A stretch of 64,000 bases of DNA from Clostridium_F caseinilyticum (lineage in GTDB: Bacteria > Bacillota > Clostridia > Clostridiales > Clostridiaceae), in the NCBI RefSeq assembly GCF_046127645.1, contig NZ_CP175919.1, one strand, 5' to 3'. Position numbers and translations under genes: made by a program. This document shows, piece after piece, positions 53,356 through 63,147 of the stretch. Each line of letters starts with the position of its first letter. Within the stretch, counting starts at the first letter, position 1. The notes under the pieces are model-generated. The model was not told where the DNA came from, searched no databases, and saw nothing but the letters and a program-made list of their open reading frames with translations.

Positions 53356-54480
53356 ATGAATATTTGTATGGATGGGTTAAGTTTATATAATATGAATGGG
53401 ATAGGATTAAATACTTATTGTTATGAATTGTTAGAGGGCCTGTTTTCTGTACATCCTGAAGGTCAATACAATTTGATATGGGATGAATATGCACATATAG
53501 ATGAATGGAAGAAATATAAGTGCGTTAAATATATTGATATGAATATTAATAGAATAGCAGGAAATTATAGACCTTTAGAAAAATTTTTAGAAACAAATAA
53601 TATAGACGTATATCATTCCCCTAATAATGGGTTTAGTATACCAAATAATAAAATATGTAAATATGTTATAACAGTGCACGACTTACTTCCCATTACTAAT
53701 AGTCGTTATGTAGATGAAAAATATAGTAAAAAATTTAAAACAGTATTTCCTAATGTATTATCAAAAGTGGACAAAATTATAGCTGTATCAAATTTTATAA
53801 AAGGTGAGTTAATTAGTTATTTTAATATACCAGAAAATAAAATTCAGGTTATTTATCCTACATCTTATTTTAATAAGAACAATACTATACAAAATGATTC
53901 CCAAAATATATTAAAATATTACTATGGAATTGAGGGAAAGTTTATATTTTATGTAGGCAGTATACATCCTAGAAAGAATATTAAAACATTAATAACTGCC
54001 TTTAAAGATATAGTAAAATATGATAAAAGTATTAAGTTGGTTTTGGCAGGAAAAATTGATGGCAAAAGAGCTACATATTATAATCAACTAAGAATACTAA
54101 TTAGTCGTATGGACTTACAAGATAATATAAAATTTACAGGAATTGTACCACATAATCATATCTTATATTTTTTAAACCAATGTATATGTCAAGTGAATTT
54201 CCCTGAATATGATGGATTCCCTATATCTGTTATAGAAGCAATGAATGAGGGTGTACCTTTAATATGTAGTAAGCATCCTTCTATAGAAGAAGTGGCATAT
54301 AATAGTTGTATGTATGTAGATATTAAGGATAATAATAATATATCAAATTCAATACTAGAGGTAGTAAACAATGAAAAAATAAGAACAAAAATGAGAAATA
54401 GTGGAATTGAAAGAAGTAAATTATTTGCTTCACATAAGTCACCAGAAAAACTAGTCAAATTGTATAAAAGTTTAATATAG
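53356..54480 (+). CDS. Glycosyltransferase family 4
   Basis: 374 residues, GT-B fold. N-terminal part NICMDGLSLYNMNGIGLNTY; VITVHDLLPIT; VSNFIKGELISYFNIPENKI; YVGSIHPRKNIKTLITAF; and FPEYDGFPISVIEAMNEGVP with the Glu-x7-Glu-type donor site. Relatives transfer mannose, glucose or other sugars from nucleotide donors. Start ATG 53356 after GAGGGATT. It follows the SPOCS gene, so sugar addition and the surface proteins are on one transcript. Confidence 0.92.
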   Translation: MNICMDGLSLYNMNGIGLNTYCYELLEGLFSVHPEGQYNLIWDEYAHIDEWKKYKCVKYIDMNINRIAGNYRPLEKFLETNNIDVYHSPNNGFSIPNNKICKYVITVHDLLPITNSRYVDEKYSKKFKTVFPNVLSKVDKIIAVSNFIKGELISYFNIPENKIQVIYPTSYFNKNNTIQNDSQNILKYYYGIEGKFIFYVGSIHPRKNIKTLITAFKDIVKYDKSIKLVLAGKIDGKRATYYNQLRILISRMDLQDNIKFTGIVPHNHILYFLNQCICQVNFPEYDGFPISVIEAMNEGVPLICSKHPSIEEVAYNSCMYVDIKDNNNISNSILEVVNNEKIRTKMRNSGIERSKLFASHKSPEKLVKLYKSLI

Positions 54481-54631
54481 ATTTTATGAAAATAAAGTAG
54501 ATTGCTATTTTTAGTTAGTCTATTTTTATTTTTATATCACATTGATGTGAAAAATGAATATTATGAATTATAGACATAAATAGTCTACTAATATATGTTT
54601 TGATTTTAAATATTTGGGAGGTAATGTTGTT

Positions 54632-55087
54632 ATGATAAAGGACAATGGACAATATAATGATTGTGGTAAATGTTATGAAGATACTAAAACTTCAGTAGGG
54701 GAATTTGTAGTTGGTAATGTAACTAAAGAAATTGAAGTATCTAAAAATATGCAATATAGTGAAGCAAGAGCAGACCTTACTGTAAAAAAAGTAAGAACAT
54801 TAAGAGTATGGGGTCAAGTTAAAGATTGTGATGGAGAACCTGTAAAAAATGCCCTATTAAAGCTTGTAAGAGAAGTAAAAGATGATTGTGGAAAAATAAA
54901 ATATGTAGGTGTAGCTCATGGTGTAACTGATTGCCTAGGTTTTTATCAGTTCGATATTTGCGTACCAAAAGAGTGTACTCCACATGTTTATAGAATTTTT
55001 GTAAGTAAGCAAGCGTTAGGAAAAGAAGGATATATTAAAGGCAATGAATGTGACCCATGCTTAGATGATTTTATTTGTGCAAAATAA
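54632..55087 (+). CDS. Cys-rich carboxypeptidase-regulatory-like surface protein
   Basis: 151 residues. Start ATG 54632 after GGGAGG (10 bases). A Cys pair near the N-terminus (DCGKCYE) precedes a beta-sandwich of the carboxypeptidase-regulatory/Cna-B type (LRVWGQVKDCDGEPVKNALL, HGVTDCLGFYQFDICVPKEC). Ten or so cysteines in total, end CDPCLDDFICAK. No signal peptide. High Cys content is common in spore coat and exosporium proteins that are cross-linked by disulfides. Role unknown. Confidence 0.68.
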   Translation: MIKDNGQYNDCGKCYEDTKTSVGEFVVGNVTKEIEVSKNMQYSEARADLTVKKVRTLRVWGQVKDCDGEPVKNALLKLVREVKDDCGKIKYVGVAHGVTDCLGFYQFDICVPKECTPHVYRIFVSKQALGKEGYIKGNECDPCLDDFICAK

Positions 55088-55110
55088 TCCTGGGTTAGAA
55101 GGGTTGAAAT

Positions 55111-55482
55111 ATGCAATATAAAACAAATTATAGGGTATATGATAGATTTATTATTACAAATGATATGGAAAATTATGGTTTAATCTTAGGGGATTTTTCC
55201 CCTAAGGTTAAACTATGGAAATTTAAGGAACTAGATGAATTAAGAATTGATTTTACTGTTGAAAAAATAAAGTTAATAAATATTAATGGGAAAGGAACCC
55301 ATAACAAATCTATGGCAAACAAACCTATAAAGTTGTTTCAAGAATATATGGATAAAACAGGAACTATAAGATTAAAAGAAGTAGAAACTTCAACTACAAG
55401 GGAAGATGGATCTTATAGTTTTGATGTATTAATGCAAGGAAAATATTTTCCAAAGTATTATACAGTACTGATTAAAATTTAA
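55111..55482 (+). CDS. Small carboxypeptidase-regulatory-like protein
   Basis: 123 residues, no Cys. KVKLWKFKELDELRIDFTVE, then NKPIKLFQEYMDKTGTIRLKE and TREDGSYSFDVLMQGKYFPK, a short beta-sandwich like that in the preceding protein. Start ATG 55111 (weak AGAAGGG site), 23 bases after the previous stop, so probably cotranscribed and translated together. Terminated at 55507-55540. Not assigned to a characterised family. Confidence 0.6.
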   Translation: MQYKTNYRVYDRFIITNDMENYGLILGDFSPKVKLWKFKELDELRIDFTVEKIKLININGKGTHNKSMANKPIKLFQEYMDKTGTIRLKEVETSTTREDGSYSFDVLMQGKYFPKYYTVLIKI

Positions 55483-55506
55483 AAATAAATAATCTTAAAT
55501 TTATTA

Positions 55507-55540
55507 GAACATACAATGATTTTTTATTTATTGTATGTTC
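55507..55540 (+). terminator. Terminator before the giant DUF11 gene
   Basis: GAACATACAAT (55507-55517) with ATTGTATGTTC (55530-55540), T-rich tail. Confidence 0.8.
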
Positions 55541-55676
55541 TTTATTTATGAATGAAACTTATACACAAATTTACTATGCACATAAATAAGAATTATAAAT
55601 ATTATATATAGTAAGCTAGGTTTTTATTAGGCTGAATTCCAAATTAATAATTAAATAAGTAAATGAAACACTAAAA
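55534..55676 (+). repeat. Duplicated leader/promoter block, copy 1
   Basis: This stretch is about 75-80% identical by eye to 62958-63105, including TTTATGAATGAAA, ACTATGCACATAAATAA and TAAATAAGTAAATGAAA. In copy 1 about 110 extra bases follow before the ribosome site; copy 2 goes almost directly into the start. Conservation suggests the promoter of the giant genes lies here; a mother-cell sigma (E or K) promoter is plausible but not assigned. Confidence 0.6.
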
Positions 55677-55831
55677 TTTTAGATAGAAAAATTTATGTTT
55701 GAAGTATATGTATAAATAAAATAAATATTAAAATCATTTGATTTATTACCAAATTGTAAATAAATAGATTTTAAATTAGTTATAAAAATTTAACTCAAAG
55801 GATGAAAAAATATTAGAATGGAGGAAATTTT

Positions 55832-58800
55832 ATGGCTGCAACAATTAGAGGAACAGTCTTTAATGACTTAAATAATAATGGTGTATTAGATCCAGGAGAA
55901 CCAGGGATACCTAATGCCTATGTGGTTATACGTGATCCTAATGGAGTATGTACAACTGTACAAGCGAATTTAGCTGGATTATATACCTTTCCAAATCTTA
56001 CTATACCAGGTAATTATACCGTGTATGAAACTGCGGTAGACCCAGGGGCAACTTGTCCACCAACAACTTTTGGTCAACCGGCAGGCTTTACAAATTCTAG
56101 TACTTTTAGAACACAAACAATAAATGTAACGCAAATCCAGATAGATAATAATGTTATTATTAATGGAAACAATTATGGTCATGACAATCCACAAACTTTT
56201 ACTTGTGTAGCTGTTGGATACCAAGTGGCTATACCGGCTCCAGGTGCAAATAGTCAATTTTTAAGAATAAATTTAGTAACAGGTAATATTACTGTTATAG
56301 AACCAGATATGGGCCTTGCAATAAATGCTATAGGATATAATGTTTTAGATGATATGATATATGGTATCGAAGATGGTTCTAATAATTTAATAAGAGTTTC
56401 GATAGATGGAAGTATAACAAATTTTGGACCTATTACAGGATTACCAGCAGGTATTGTTTATACAACAGGGGATATAGATAATCAAGGGCGTATGTATGCA
56501 TATGCAAATGGTGCAACAACTTTTTATGAGATTGATGTAGATCAAAACTCGCCTACGTTTGGCCAAGTTTTAAATACTGTACCAATAGTTTCTACTCCTA
56601 TAGCAGATTGGTCATGGAATCCAATTGATGGACAATTATATGGTGTAACCAACACTGGAATTGTAGTAAGGATAAATCCAACCACTGGTAATGTTACTAA
56701 TTTAACAACAGTAGGGGTACCAGCTGGAACTTTCTACGGAGCTACTTTTATAGATGCATCAGGAACTTTATATGCTATAAGCAACACTACAGGGGTAATT
56801 TATCGTATAACAATTTCAGGAAACAATGCAACAGGTGAAGAACTTTCTCAAGCTGTAGCAACAAGTGGGAATGATGGAGCTGCATGTCCTAATGCATTAA
56901 TTGAAATAGATTTTGGTGATGCACCAGATCCAACACCAGGAACTGGATTGGGTGATTATAATACACTACTTGCTAATAATGGTCCTAGACATCAAATAAT
57001 AAACCAATTAACTTTAGGAACTCAAGTAACAGCTGAAAATGATGCTTATGCAAATTTAACTACAGATGCTACAGGAGATGATATACCACAGGGAATACAA
57101 GATGATGGAGTTACTTTACCACTTACGCCATTATTAGTAACAGATACCACTTACTCCTTAACAGTAGATGTAGTAAATAATACAGGATTACCAGCCAATG
57201 TATATGGATGGATAGATTTTAATAAAAATGGTGTATTCCAGGGAAATGAGACTGCACCAGTTGTAGTAGTACCATCAGCTCCAGGAGTGCAACAAGTAGT
57301 ATTGAACTTTACAGTACCTGTAGGTGTTACTTTAACACCAGATCATACCTTCGTAAGAGTTAGACTTACAACAGATGAGTTAATAAATCAAAATACTTTA
57401 CCAACAGATGAAGATACGAGAAGTATAGGTCCAGCATCAGATGGAGAAGTTGAAGATTATTATTTACAAATAGAGCCAGTGGCGGATATATCTGTAGTTA
57501 AAACAGTAAATCCAGACCCAGTAGTAGCAGGAAATCAGGCCATCTATACAATTACAGTAAGCAATGCAGGACCATCCGATTCAACAAATGTAACATTAAC
57601 AGATGTAATACCAGCATGTATACTAAACCCAGAATTCTCAATAGATGGAGGAATAACTTGGAATCCATGGGTAAGTCCTTATGTTATAGGCACATTAATA
57701 TCAGGAACAGCAGTTACTATATTAATAAGGGGAACAGTGGATCCATCATGTACAGGAACAATAACAAATACAGCAACAGTAAATTCAGATACGCTGGACC
57801 CGGACCCAACTAATAATACTTCAACAATAGTAACTCCAATAGAAACATCAGCAGATATATCAGTAGTTAAAACAGTGAATCCAGACCCAGTAGTAGCAGG
57901 AGAAGAGGCAACCTATACAATTACAGTAAACAATGCAGGACCATCCGATGCATTAGATGTAACATTAACAGATGTAATACCAGCATGTATACTAAACCCA
58001 GAATTCTCAATAGATGGAGGAGTAACCTTTAATCCATGGGTAAGTCCTTATGCTATAGGAACAATGGTACCAGGAGCAACAGTTACTATATTAATAAGGG
58101 GAACAGTAGACCCATCATGCACAGGAACAATAACAAATACAGCAAGAGTAGATAGTACAACACCGGATCCAGATCCAACAAACAATGAAACAACAATAAT
58201 AACACAAATAAATACTTCAGCAGATCTATCTATAGTTAAAACAGCTAACCCAGATCCAGTAGTAGCAGGGGAAGAGGCAACCTATACAATTACAGTATCT
58301 AATGCAGGACCTTCAGATGCATTAGATGTAACATTAACAGATGTGATACCAGCATGTATACTAAACCCAGAATTCTCAATAGATGGAGGAGCAACCTTTA
58401 ATCCATGGGTAAGTCCTTATGTTATAGGCACAATGATACCAGGAGCAACAGTTACTATATTAATAAGGGGAACAGTAGATCCATCTTGCACTGGAACAAT
58501 AACAAATACAGCAAGAGTAGATAGTACAACACCGGATCCAGATCCAACAAACAATGAAACAACAATAATAACACAAATAAATACTTCAGCAGATCTATCT
58601 ATAGTTAAAACAGCTAACCCAGATCCAGTAGTAGCAGGGGAAGAAGTAGAGTATACAATTACAGTATCCAATGCAGGACCATCCGATGCATTAGATGTAA
58701 CATTAACAGATGCAATACCAGCATGTATACTAAACCCAGAATTCTCAATAGATGGAGGAGTAACCTTTAATCCATGGCTAAGTCCTTATAATATAGGAAC

Positions 58801-61800
58801 AATAGCAGCGGGAGCTACAGTTACTATATTAATAAGGGGAACAGTAGACCCATCATGCACAGGAACAATAACAAATACAGCAAGAGTAGATAGTACAACA
58901 CCGGATCCAGATCCAACAAATAATGAAACAACAATAGAAACTCCAATAGAAACATCATCAGATCTATCTATAGTTAAAACAGTAAATCCAGATCCAGTAG
59001 TAGCAGGGGAAGAGGCAACCTATACAATTACAGTATCCAGTGCTGGACCATCAGATGCATTAGATGTAATATTAACAGATGCAATACCAGCATGTATATT
59101 AAACCCAGAATTCTCAATAGATGGAGGAGCAACCTTTAATCCATGGATAAGTCCTTATAATATAGGAACAATAGCAGCGGGAGCAACAGTTACTATATTA
59201 ATAAGGGGAACCGTAGACCCATCATGCACAGGAACAGTAACAAATACAGCAAGAATAGACAGTACAACACCGGATCCAGACCCAACAAACAATGAAACAA
59301 CAATAATAACACAAATAAATACTTCAGCAGATCTATCTATAGTTAAAACAGCTAACCCAGATCCAGTAGTAGCAGGGGAAGAAGTAGAGTATACAATTAC
59401 AGTATCCAATGCAGGACCATCTGATGCACTAAATGTAATATTAACAGATGCAATACCAGCATGTATACTAAATCCCGAATTCTCAATAGATGGAGGCGTA
59501 ACCTTTAATCCATGGCTAAGTCCTTATAATATAGGAACAATAGCAGCGGGAGCTACAGTTACTATATTAATAAGGGGAACAGTAGACCCATCATGCACAG
59601 GAACAATAACAAATACAGCAAGAGTAGATAGTACAACACCGGATCCAGATCCAACAAATAATGAAACAACAATAGAAACTCCAATAGAAACATCATCAGA
59701 TCTATCTATAGTTAAAACAGTAAATCCAGATCCAGTAGTAGCAGGGGAAGAGGCAACCTATACAATTACAGTATCCAGTGCTGGACCATCAGATGCATTA
59801 GATGTAATATTAACAGATGCAATACCAGCATGTATATTAAACCCAGAATTCTCAATAGATGGAGGAGCAACCTTTAATCCATGGCTAAGTCCTTATAATA
59901 TAGGAACAATAGCAGCGGGAGCAACAGTTACTATATTAATAAGGGGAACAGTAGACCCATCATGCACAGGAACAGTAACAAATACAGCAAGAATAGACAG
60001 TACAACACCGGATCCAGACCCAACAAACAATGAAACAACAATAATAACACAAATAAATACTTCAGCAGATCTATCTATAGTTAAAACAGCTAACCCAGAT
60101 CCAGTAGTAGCAGGGGAAGAAGTAGAGTATACAATTACAGTATCCAATGCAGGACCATCTGATGCACTAAATGTAATATTAACAGATGCAATACCAGCAT
60201 GTATACTAAATCCCGAATTCTCAATAGATGGAGGCGTAACCTTTAATCCATGGCTAAGTCCTTATAATATAGGAACAATAGCAGCGGGAGCTACAGTTAC
60301 TATATTAATAAGGGGAACAGTAGACCCATCATGCACAGGAACAATAACAAATACAGCAAGAGTAGATAGTACAACACCGGATCCAGATCCAACAAATAAT
60401 GAAACAACAATAGAAACTCCAATAGAAACATCATCAGATCTATCTATAGTTAAAACAGTAAATCCAGATCCAGTAGTAGCAGGGGAAGAGGCAACCTATA
60501 CAATTACAGTATCCAGTGCTGGACCATCAGATGCATTAGATGTAATATTAACAGATGCAATACCAGCATGTATATTAAACCCAGAATTCTCAATAGATGG
60601 AGGAGCAACCTTTAATCCATGGCTAAGTCCTTATAATATAGGAACAATAGCAGCGGGAGCAACAGTTACTATATTAATAAGGGGAACAGTAGACCCATCA
60701 TGCACAGGAACAGTAACAAATACAGCAAGAATAGACAGTATAACACCGGATCCAGACCCAACAAACAATGAAACAACAATAGAAACACCAATAAATACTT
60801 CAGCAGACCTATCTATATCTAAAACAGCTAACCCAGACCCAGTAGTAGCAGGGGAAGAAGTAGAGTATACAATTACAGTATCCAATGCAGGACCATCTGA
60901 TGCACTAAATGTAATATTAACAGATGCAATACCAGCATGTATACTAAATCCCGAATTCTCAATAGATGGAGGAGTAACCTTTAATCCATGGCTAAGTCCT
61001 TATAATATAGGAACAATAGCAGCGGGAGCTACAGTTACTATATTAATAAGAGGAACCGTAGACCCATCATGCACAGGAGCAATAACAAATACAGCAAGAA
61101 TAAACAGTACAACACCGGATCCAGACCCACCAAGTAATGAAACAACAATAATAACTCAAATAGATACTTTAGCAGATGTATCTGTGGTTAAAACAGCTAA
61201 TGCTAATAATTTTACTACAGGAGATGCGGTAACTTATACAATAGCTGTAACAAATGCAGGACCATCTGATGCGCAAAATGTTATACTAACAGATTTAGCT
61301 CCACCAGAAATCTTAAATCCAGAGTTTTCAATAGATGGAGGAGTAACCTTTAGCCCATGGGTAAGTCCTTATAATATAGGAACAATAGCAGCTGGAACAA
61401 TAGTTACTATTTTAATACGTGGAACTATAAGTGAAACTGCTATTGGAACAGTTAGAAATACAGCAAATGTAACTTCAGATACTGAAGATCCAAATCCAAC
61501 TAATAACTCATCAACAGTTGATGTAGAAGTTAAAATAGCTAATTTGGAAGTAGTAAAATCTGTAGATAAGACTGTAGCAAAAGTAGGAGATACCTTAACC
61601 TATATAGTATCTATTAAAAATACAGGAAATACAGCTGCTAATGATGTAGTATTTAAAGATCAAATACCTGTAGGAACCAGTTTTGTGCCAGGAAGTGTAT
61701 CTGTTAATGGAGTACCAGATGCAGGTGCAAATCCAGAAGCAGGATTTAATATTGGAACAATAAATCCAGGTGAAACTGCATTAGTAAGCTTTGTTGTTAA

Positions 61801-62725
61801 AGTTGGATTTCGTCCAACACCACCAGAGGCTGTAAATACAGCAGTAGTTGATTATAACTTTATAGTTGATCCTAGTAGACCACCTATTGAAAAATCAACT
61901 ACAAGTAATGAAGTGGTGACAAAGGTGGAGATACTTCAAGTTGATGTATTAAAAGCAGCAGATAAGACTTTTGTAGTAAAAGGAGATACAATAACCTATA
62001 CTGTTATAATAACAAATTCTTCAACAATACCTGTAAATGATGTGGTATTTACTGATCCAATACCAGAGGGAACAAGTTTTGTACTAAGTAGTGTAACAAT
62101 AAATGGTAACCCAGCATCAGGAAATCCAAGTACGGGAATTAATTTAGGAACTCTTGATCCAGGTGAAACAGTAAGAGTAAGCTTTAAGGTTAAAGTTGAT
62201 TTTGTACCATGTCCAGCAAGAATATTAAATAAAGCTTTTGTAAGTTTTAATTATATATTTGGAAATAATGTTATAGAAGAAACTGTAGAAGGTAACAGTT
62301 CGATAATAAATGTAGGGCCAACAAGCTATAAACAATTAAGTCGAGAAGAATATGTTAAAATACCATGTCAAAAACCTGATGCAGAAGAAATTTTAAATAC
62401 ACTAGTGGATATTGAGATAACAGATACAAAGTTTATAAAAACTCCTATGATAGCATCCTTAGAAGGACAAAATTTAACAGGATTTAAATTAATAGTTGAA
62501 GGGGTACTAAATCAAAAGGTTGAATATATAGCCTGTGATGAGAAGCAGTCAGTACACGCAGCACACTATAGAGTGCCATTTAGCACATTTATAATATTAC
62601 CAGAAAATTATGTAGAGGGTACTAATGTAGAGGTAGAAGCTATAGTGGAGGATATTTATAGTAAACTTGTAGATAAGAGAACTGTATTTAAGAATATAAC
62701 ATTTATGATACTTGCAAAATTTTAA
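55832..62725 (+). CDS. Giant SdrB/DUF11-repeat/SPOCS spore-surface protein
   Basis: 2297 residues, RBS ATGGAGGA. Domains: SdrB-like (about 1-112; RGTVFNDLNNNGVLDPGEPG), a DUF6923-like propeller (about 125-345; NAIGYNVLDDMIYGI, NPIDGQLYGVTN), a GEVED-like domain (about 430-548; GWIDFNKNGVFQGNE, TFVRVRLTTDE), eleven DUF11 units of exactly 123 residues (551-1903), two divergent DUF11 units (about 1903-2160), and a C-terminal SPOCS/DUF3794 domain (about 2168-2297; YVKIPCQKPDAEEIL, VEDIYSKLVDKR). Most DUF11 units carry two Cys (IPACILNPEF, DPSCTG). No signal peptide, no LPXTG, no membrane helix: it is not cell-wall anchored, and fits a spore appendage or exosporium protein held by SPOCS. Confidence 0.88.
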   Translation: MAATIRGTVFNDLNNNGVLDPGEPGIPNAYVVIRDPNGVCTTVQANLAGLYTFPNLTIPGNYTVYETAVDPGATCPPTTFGQPAGFTNSSTFRTQTINVTQIQIDNNVIINGNNYGHDNPQTFTCVAVGYQVAIPAPGANSQFLRINLVTGNITVIEPDMGLAINAIGYNVLDDMIYGIEDGSNNLIRVSIDGSITNFGPITGLPAGIVYTTGDIDNQGRMYAYANGATTFYEIDVDQNSPTFGQVLNTVPIVSTPIADWSWNPIDGQLYGVTNTGIVVRINPTTGNVTNLTTVGVPAGTFYGATFIDASGTLYAISNTTGVIYRITISGNNATGEELSQAVATSGNDGAACPNALIEIDFGDAPDPTPGTGLGDYNTLLANNGPRHQIINQLTLGTQVTAENDAYANLTTDATGDDIPQGIQDDGVTLPLTPLLVTDTTYSLTVDVVNNTGLPANVYGWIDFNKNGVFQGNETAPVVVVPSAPGVQQVVLNFTVPVGVTLTPDHTFVRVRLTTDELINQNTLPTDEDTRSIGPASDGEVEDYYLQIEPVADISVVKTVNPDPVVAGNQAIYTITVSNAGPSDSTNVTLTDVIPACILNPEFSIDGGITWNPWVSPYVIGTLISGTAVTILIRGTVDPSCTGTITNTATVNSDTLDPDPTNNTSTIVTPIETSADISVVKTVNPDPVVAGEEATYTITVNNAGPSDALDVTLTDVIPACILNPEFSIDGGVTFNPWVSPYAIGTMVPGATVTILIRGTVDPSCTGTITNTARVDSTTPDPDPTNNETTIITQINTSADLSIVKTANPDPVVAGEEATYTITVSNAGPSDALDVTLTDVIPACILNPEFSIDGGATFNPWVSPYVIGTMIPGATVTILIRGTVDPSCTGTITNTARVDSTTPDPDPTNNETTIITQINTSADLSIVKTANPDPVVAGEEVEYTITVSNAGPSDALDVTLTDAIPACILNPEFSIDGGVTFNPWLSPYNIGTIAAGATVTILIRGTVDPSCTGTITNTARVDSTTPDPDPTNNETTIETPIETSSDLSIVKTVNPDPVVAGEEATYTITVSSAGPSDALDVILTDAIPACILNPEFSIDGGATFNPWISPYNIGTIAAGATVTILIRGTVDPSCTGTVTNTARIDSTTPDPDPTNNETTIITQINTSADLSIVKTANPDPVVAGEEVEYTITVSNAGPSDALNVILTDAIPACILNPEFSIDGGVTFNPWLSPYNIGTIAAGATVTILIRGTVDPSCTGTITNTARVDSTTPDPDPTNNETTIETPIETSSDLSIVKTVNPDPVVAGEEATYTITVSSAGPSDALDVILTDAIPACILNPEFSIDGGATFNPWLSPYNIGTIAAGATVTILIRGTVDPSCTGTVTNTARIDSTTPDPDPTNNETTIITQINTSADLSIVKTANPDPVVAGEEVEYTITVSNAGPSDALNVILTDAIPACILNPEFSIDGGVTFNPWLSPYNIGTIAAGATVTILIRGTVDPSCTGTITNTARVDSTTPDPDPTNNETTIETPIETSSDLSIVKTVNPDPVVAGEEATYTITVSSAGPSDALDVILTDAIPACILNPEFSIDGGATFNPWLSPYNIGTIAAGATVTILIRGTVDPSCTGTVTNTARIDSITPDPDPTNNETTIETPINTSADLSISKTANPDPVVAGEEVEYTITVSNAGPSDALNVILTDAIPACILNPEFSIDGGVTFNPWLSPYNIGTIAAGATVTILIRGTVDPSCTGAITNTARINSTTPDPDPPSNETTIITQIDTLADVSVVKTANANNFTTGDAVTYTIAVTNAGPSDAQNVILTDLAPPEILNPEFSIDGGVTFSPWVSPYNIGTIAAGTIVTILIRGTISETAIGTVRNTANVTSDTEDPNPTNNSSTVDVEVKIANLEVVKSVDKTVAKVGDTLTYIVSIKNTGNTAANDVVFKDQIPVGTSFVPGSVSVNGVPDAGANPEAGFNIGTINPGETALVSFVVKVGFRPTPPEAVNTAVVDYNFIVDPSRPPIEKSTTSNEVVTKVEILQVDVLKAADKTFVVKGDTITYTVIITNSSTIPVNDVVFTDPIPEGTSFVLSSVTINGNPASGNPSTGINLGTLDPGETVRVSFKVKVDFVPCPARILNKAFVSFNYIFGNNVIEETVEGNSSIINVGPTSYKQLSREEYVKIPCQKPDAEEILNTLVDIEITDTKFIKTPMIASLEGQNLTGFKLIVEGVLNQKVEYIACDEKQSVHAAHYRVPFSTFIILPENYVEGTNVEVEAIVEDIYSKLVDKRTVFKNITFMILAKF
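57482..61172 (+). repeat. 369-bp tandem repeats (DUF11 units) with 738-bp super-repeat
   Basis: Unit starts at 57482, 57851, 58220, 58589, 58958, 59327, 59696, 60065, 60434 and 60803 are each 369 bases apart. Units 6-7 (59327-60064) and 8-9 (60065-60802) are nearly identical 738-base blocks; units 4-5 are a slightly older version. This shows recent unequal crossing-over of two-unit blocks. Confidence 0.92.
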
Positions 62726-62747
62726 TTATTAAATAAATTGAATCTAT

Positions 62748-62788
62748 AAAGACATACAATAAAATTTTTATTTAATTGTATGTCTTTT
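62748..62788 (+). terminator. Terminator of the giant gene
   Basis: AAAGACATACAAT pairs with ATTGTATGTCTTT, then T. It is a sequence relative of the terminator at 55507-55540, so the duplication included the terminator region. Confidence 0.8.
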
Positions 62789-62957
62789 ATTTTATGTTGA
62801 AAACCATAAAGAGAATATATTTATAATTTTTGCAAAAATAAACATTATACAATGGACAAGGGATAAAATAAAGAATTTAACACTATAATTTTAGTGTTGT
62901 TATAAGTTTTAGTAAAATATTATATGAATAAAATATAAGAAAATATATTTTTACTAA

Positions 62958-63105
62958 TTATATGTTTTTTGTTTATGAATGAAATTTATATATGAATTCA
63001 CTATGCACATAAATAATAATTATAAATATCATATATATTAGGTAAAGATTTTATTTAATTTAGTTTAAAATTAATAACTAAATAAGTAAATGAAATACTA
63101 AAAAT
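62958..63105 (+). repeat. Duplicated leader/promoter block, copy 2
   Basis: Counterpart of 55534-55676. Contains CACTATGCACATAAATAA and CATATATATTA, ending about 40 bases before the second giant gene. Confidence 0.6.
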
Positions 63106-63147
63106 TCAACTTAAATAATGTAAAAATATGAGAATGGAGGAAATTTT

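Noticed and set aside
58417..60885. Four repeated 84-residue minus-strand ORFs
   Set aside because: They are the antisense of the DUF11 repeats, copied with the repeat; no ribosome site and no independent support.
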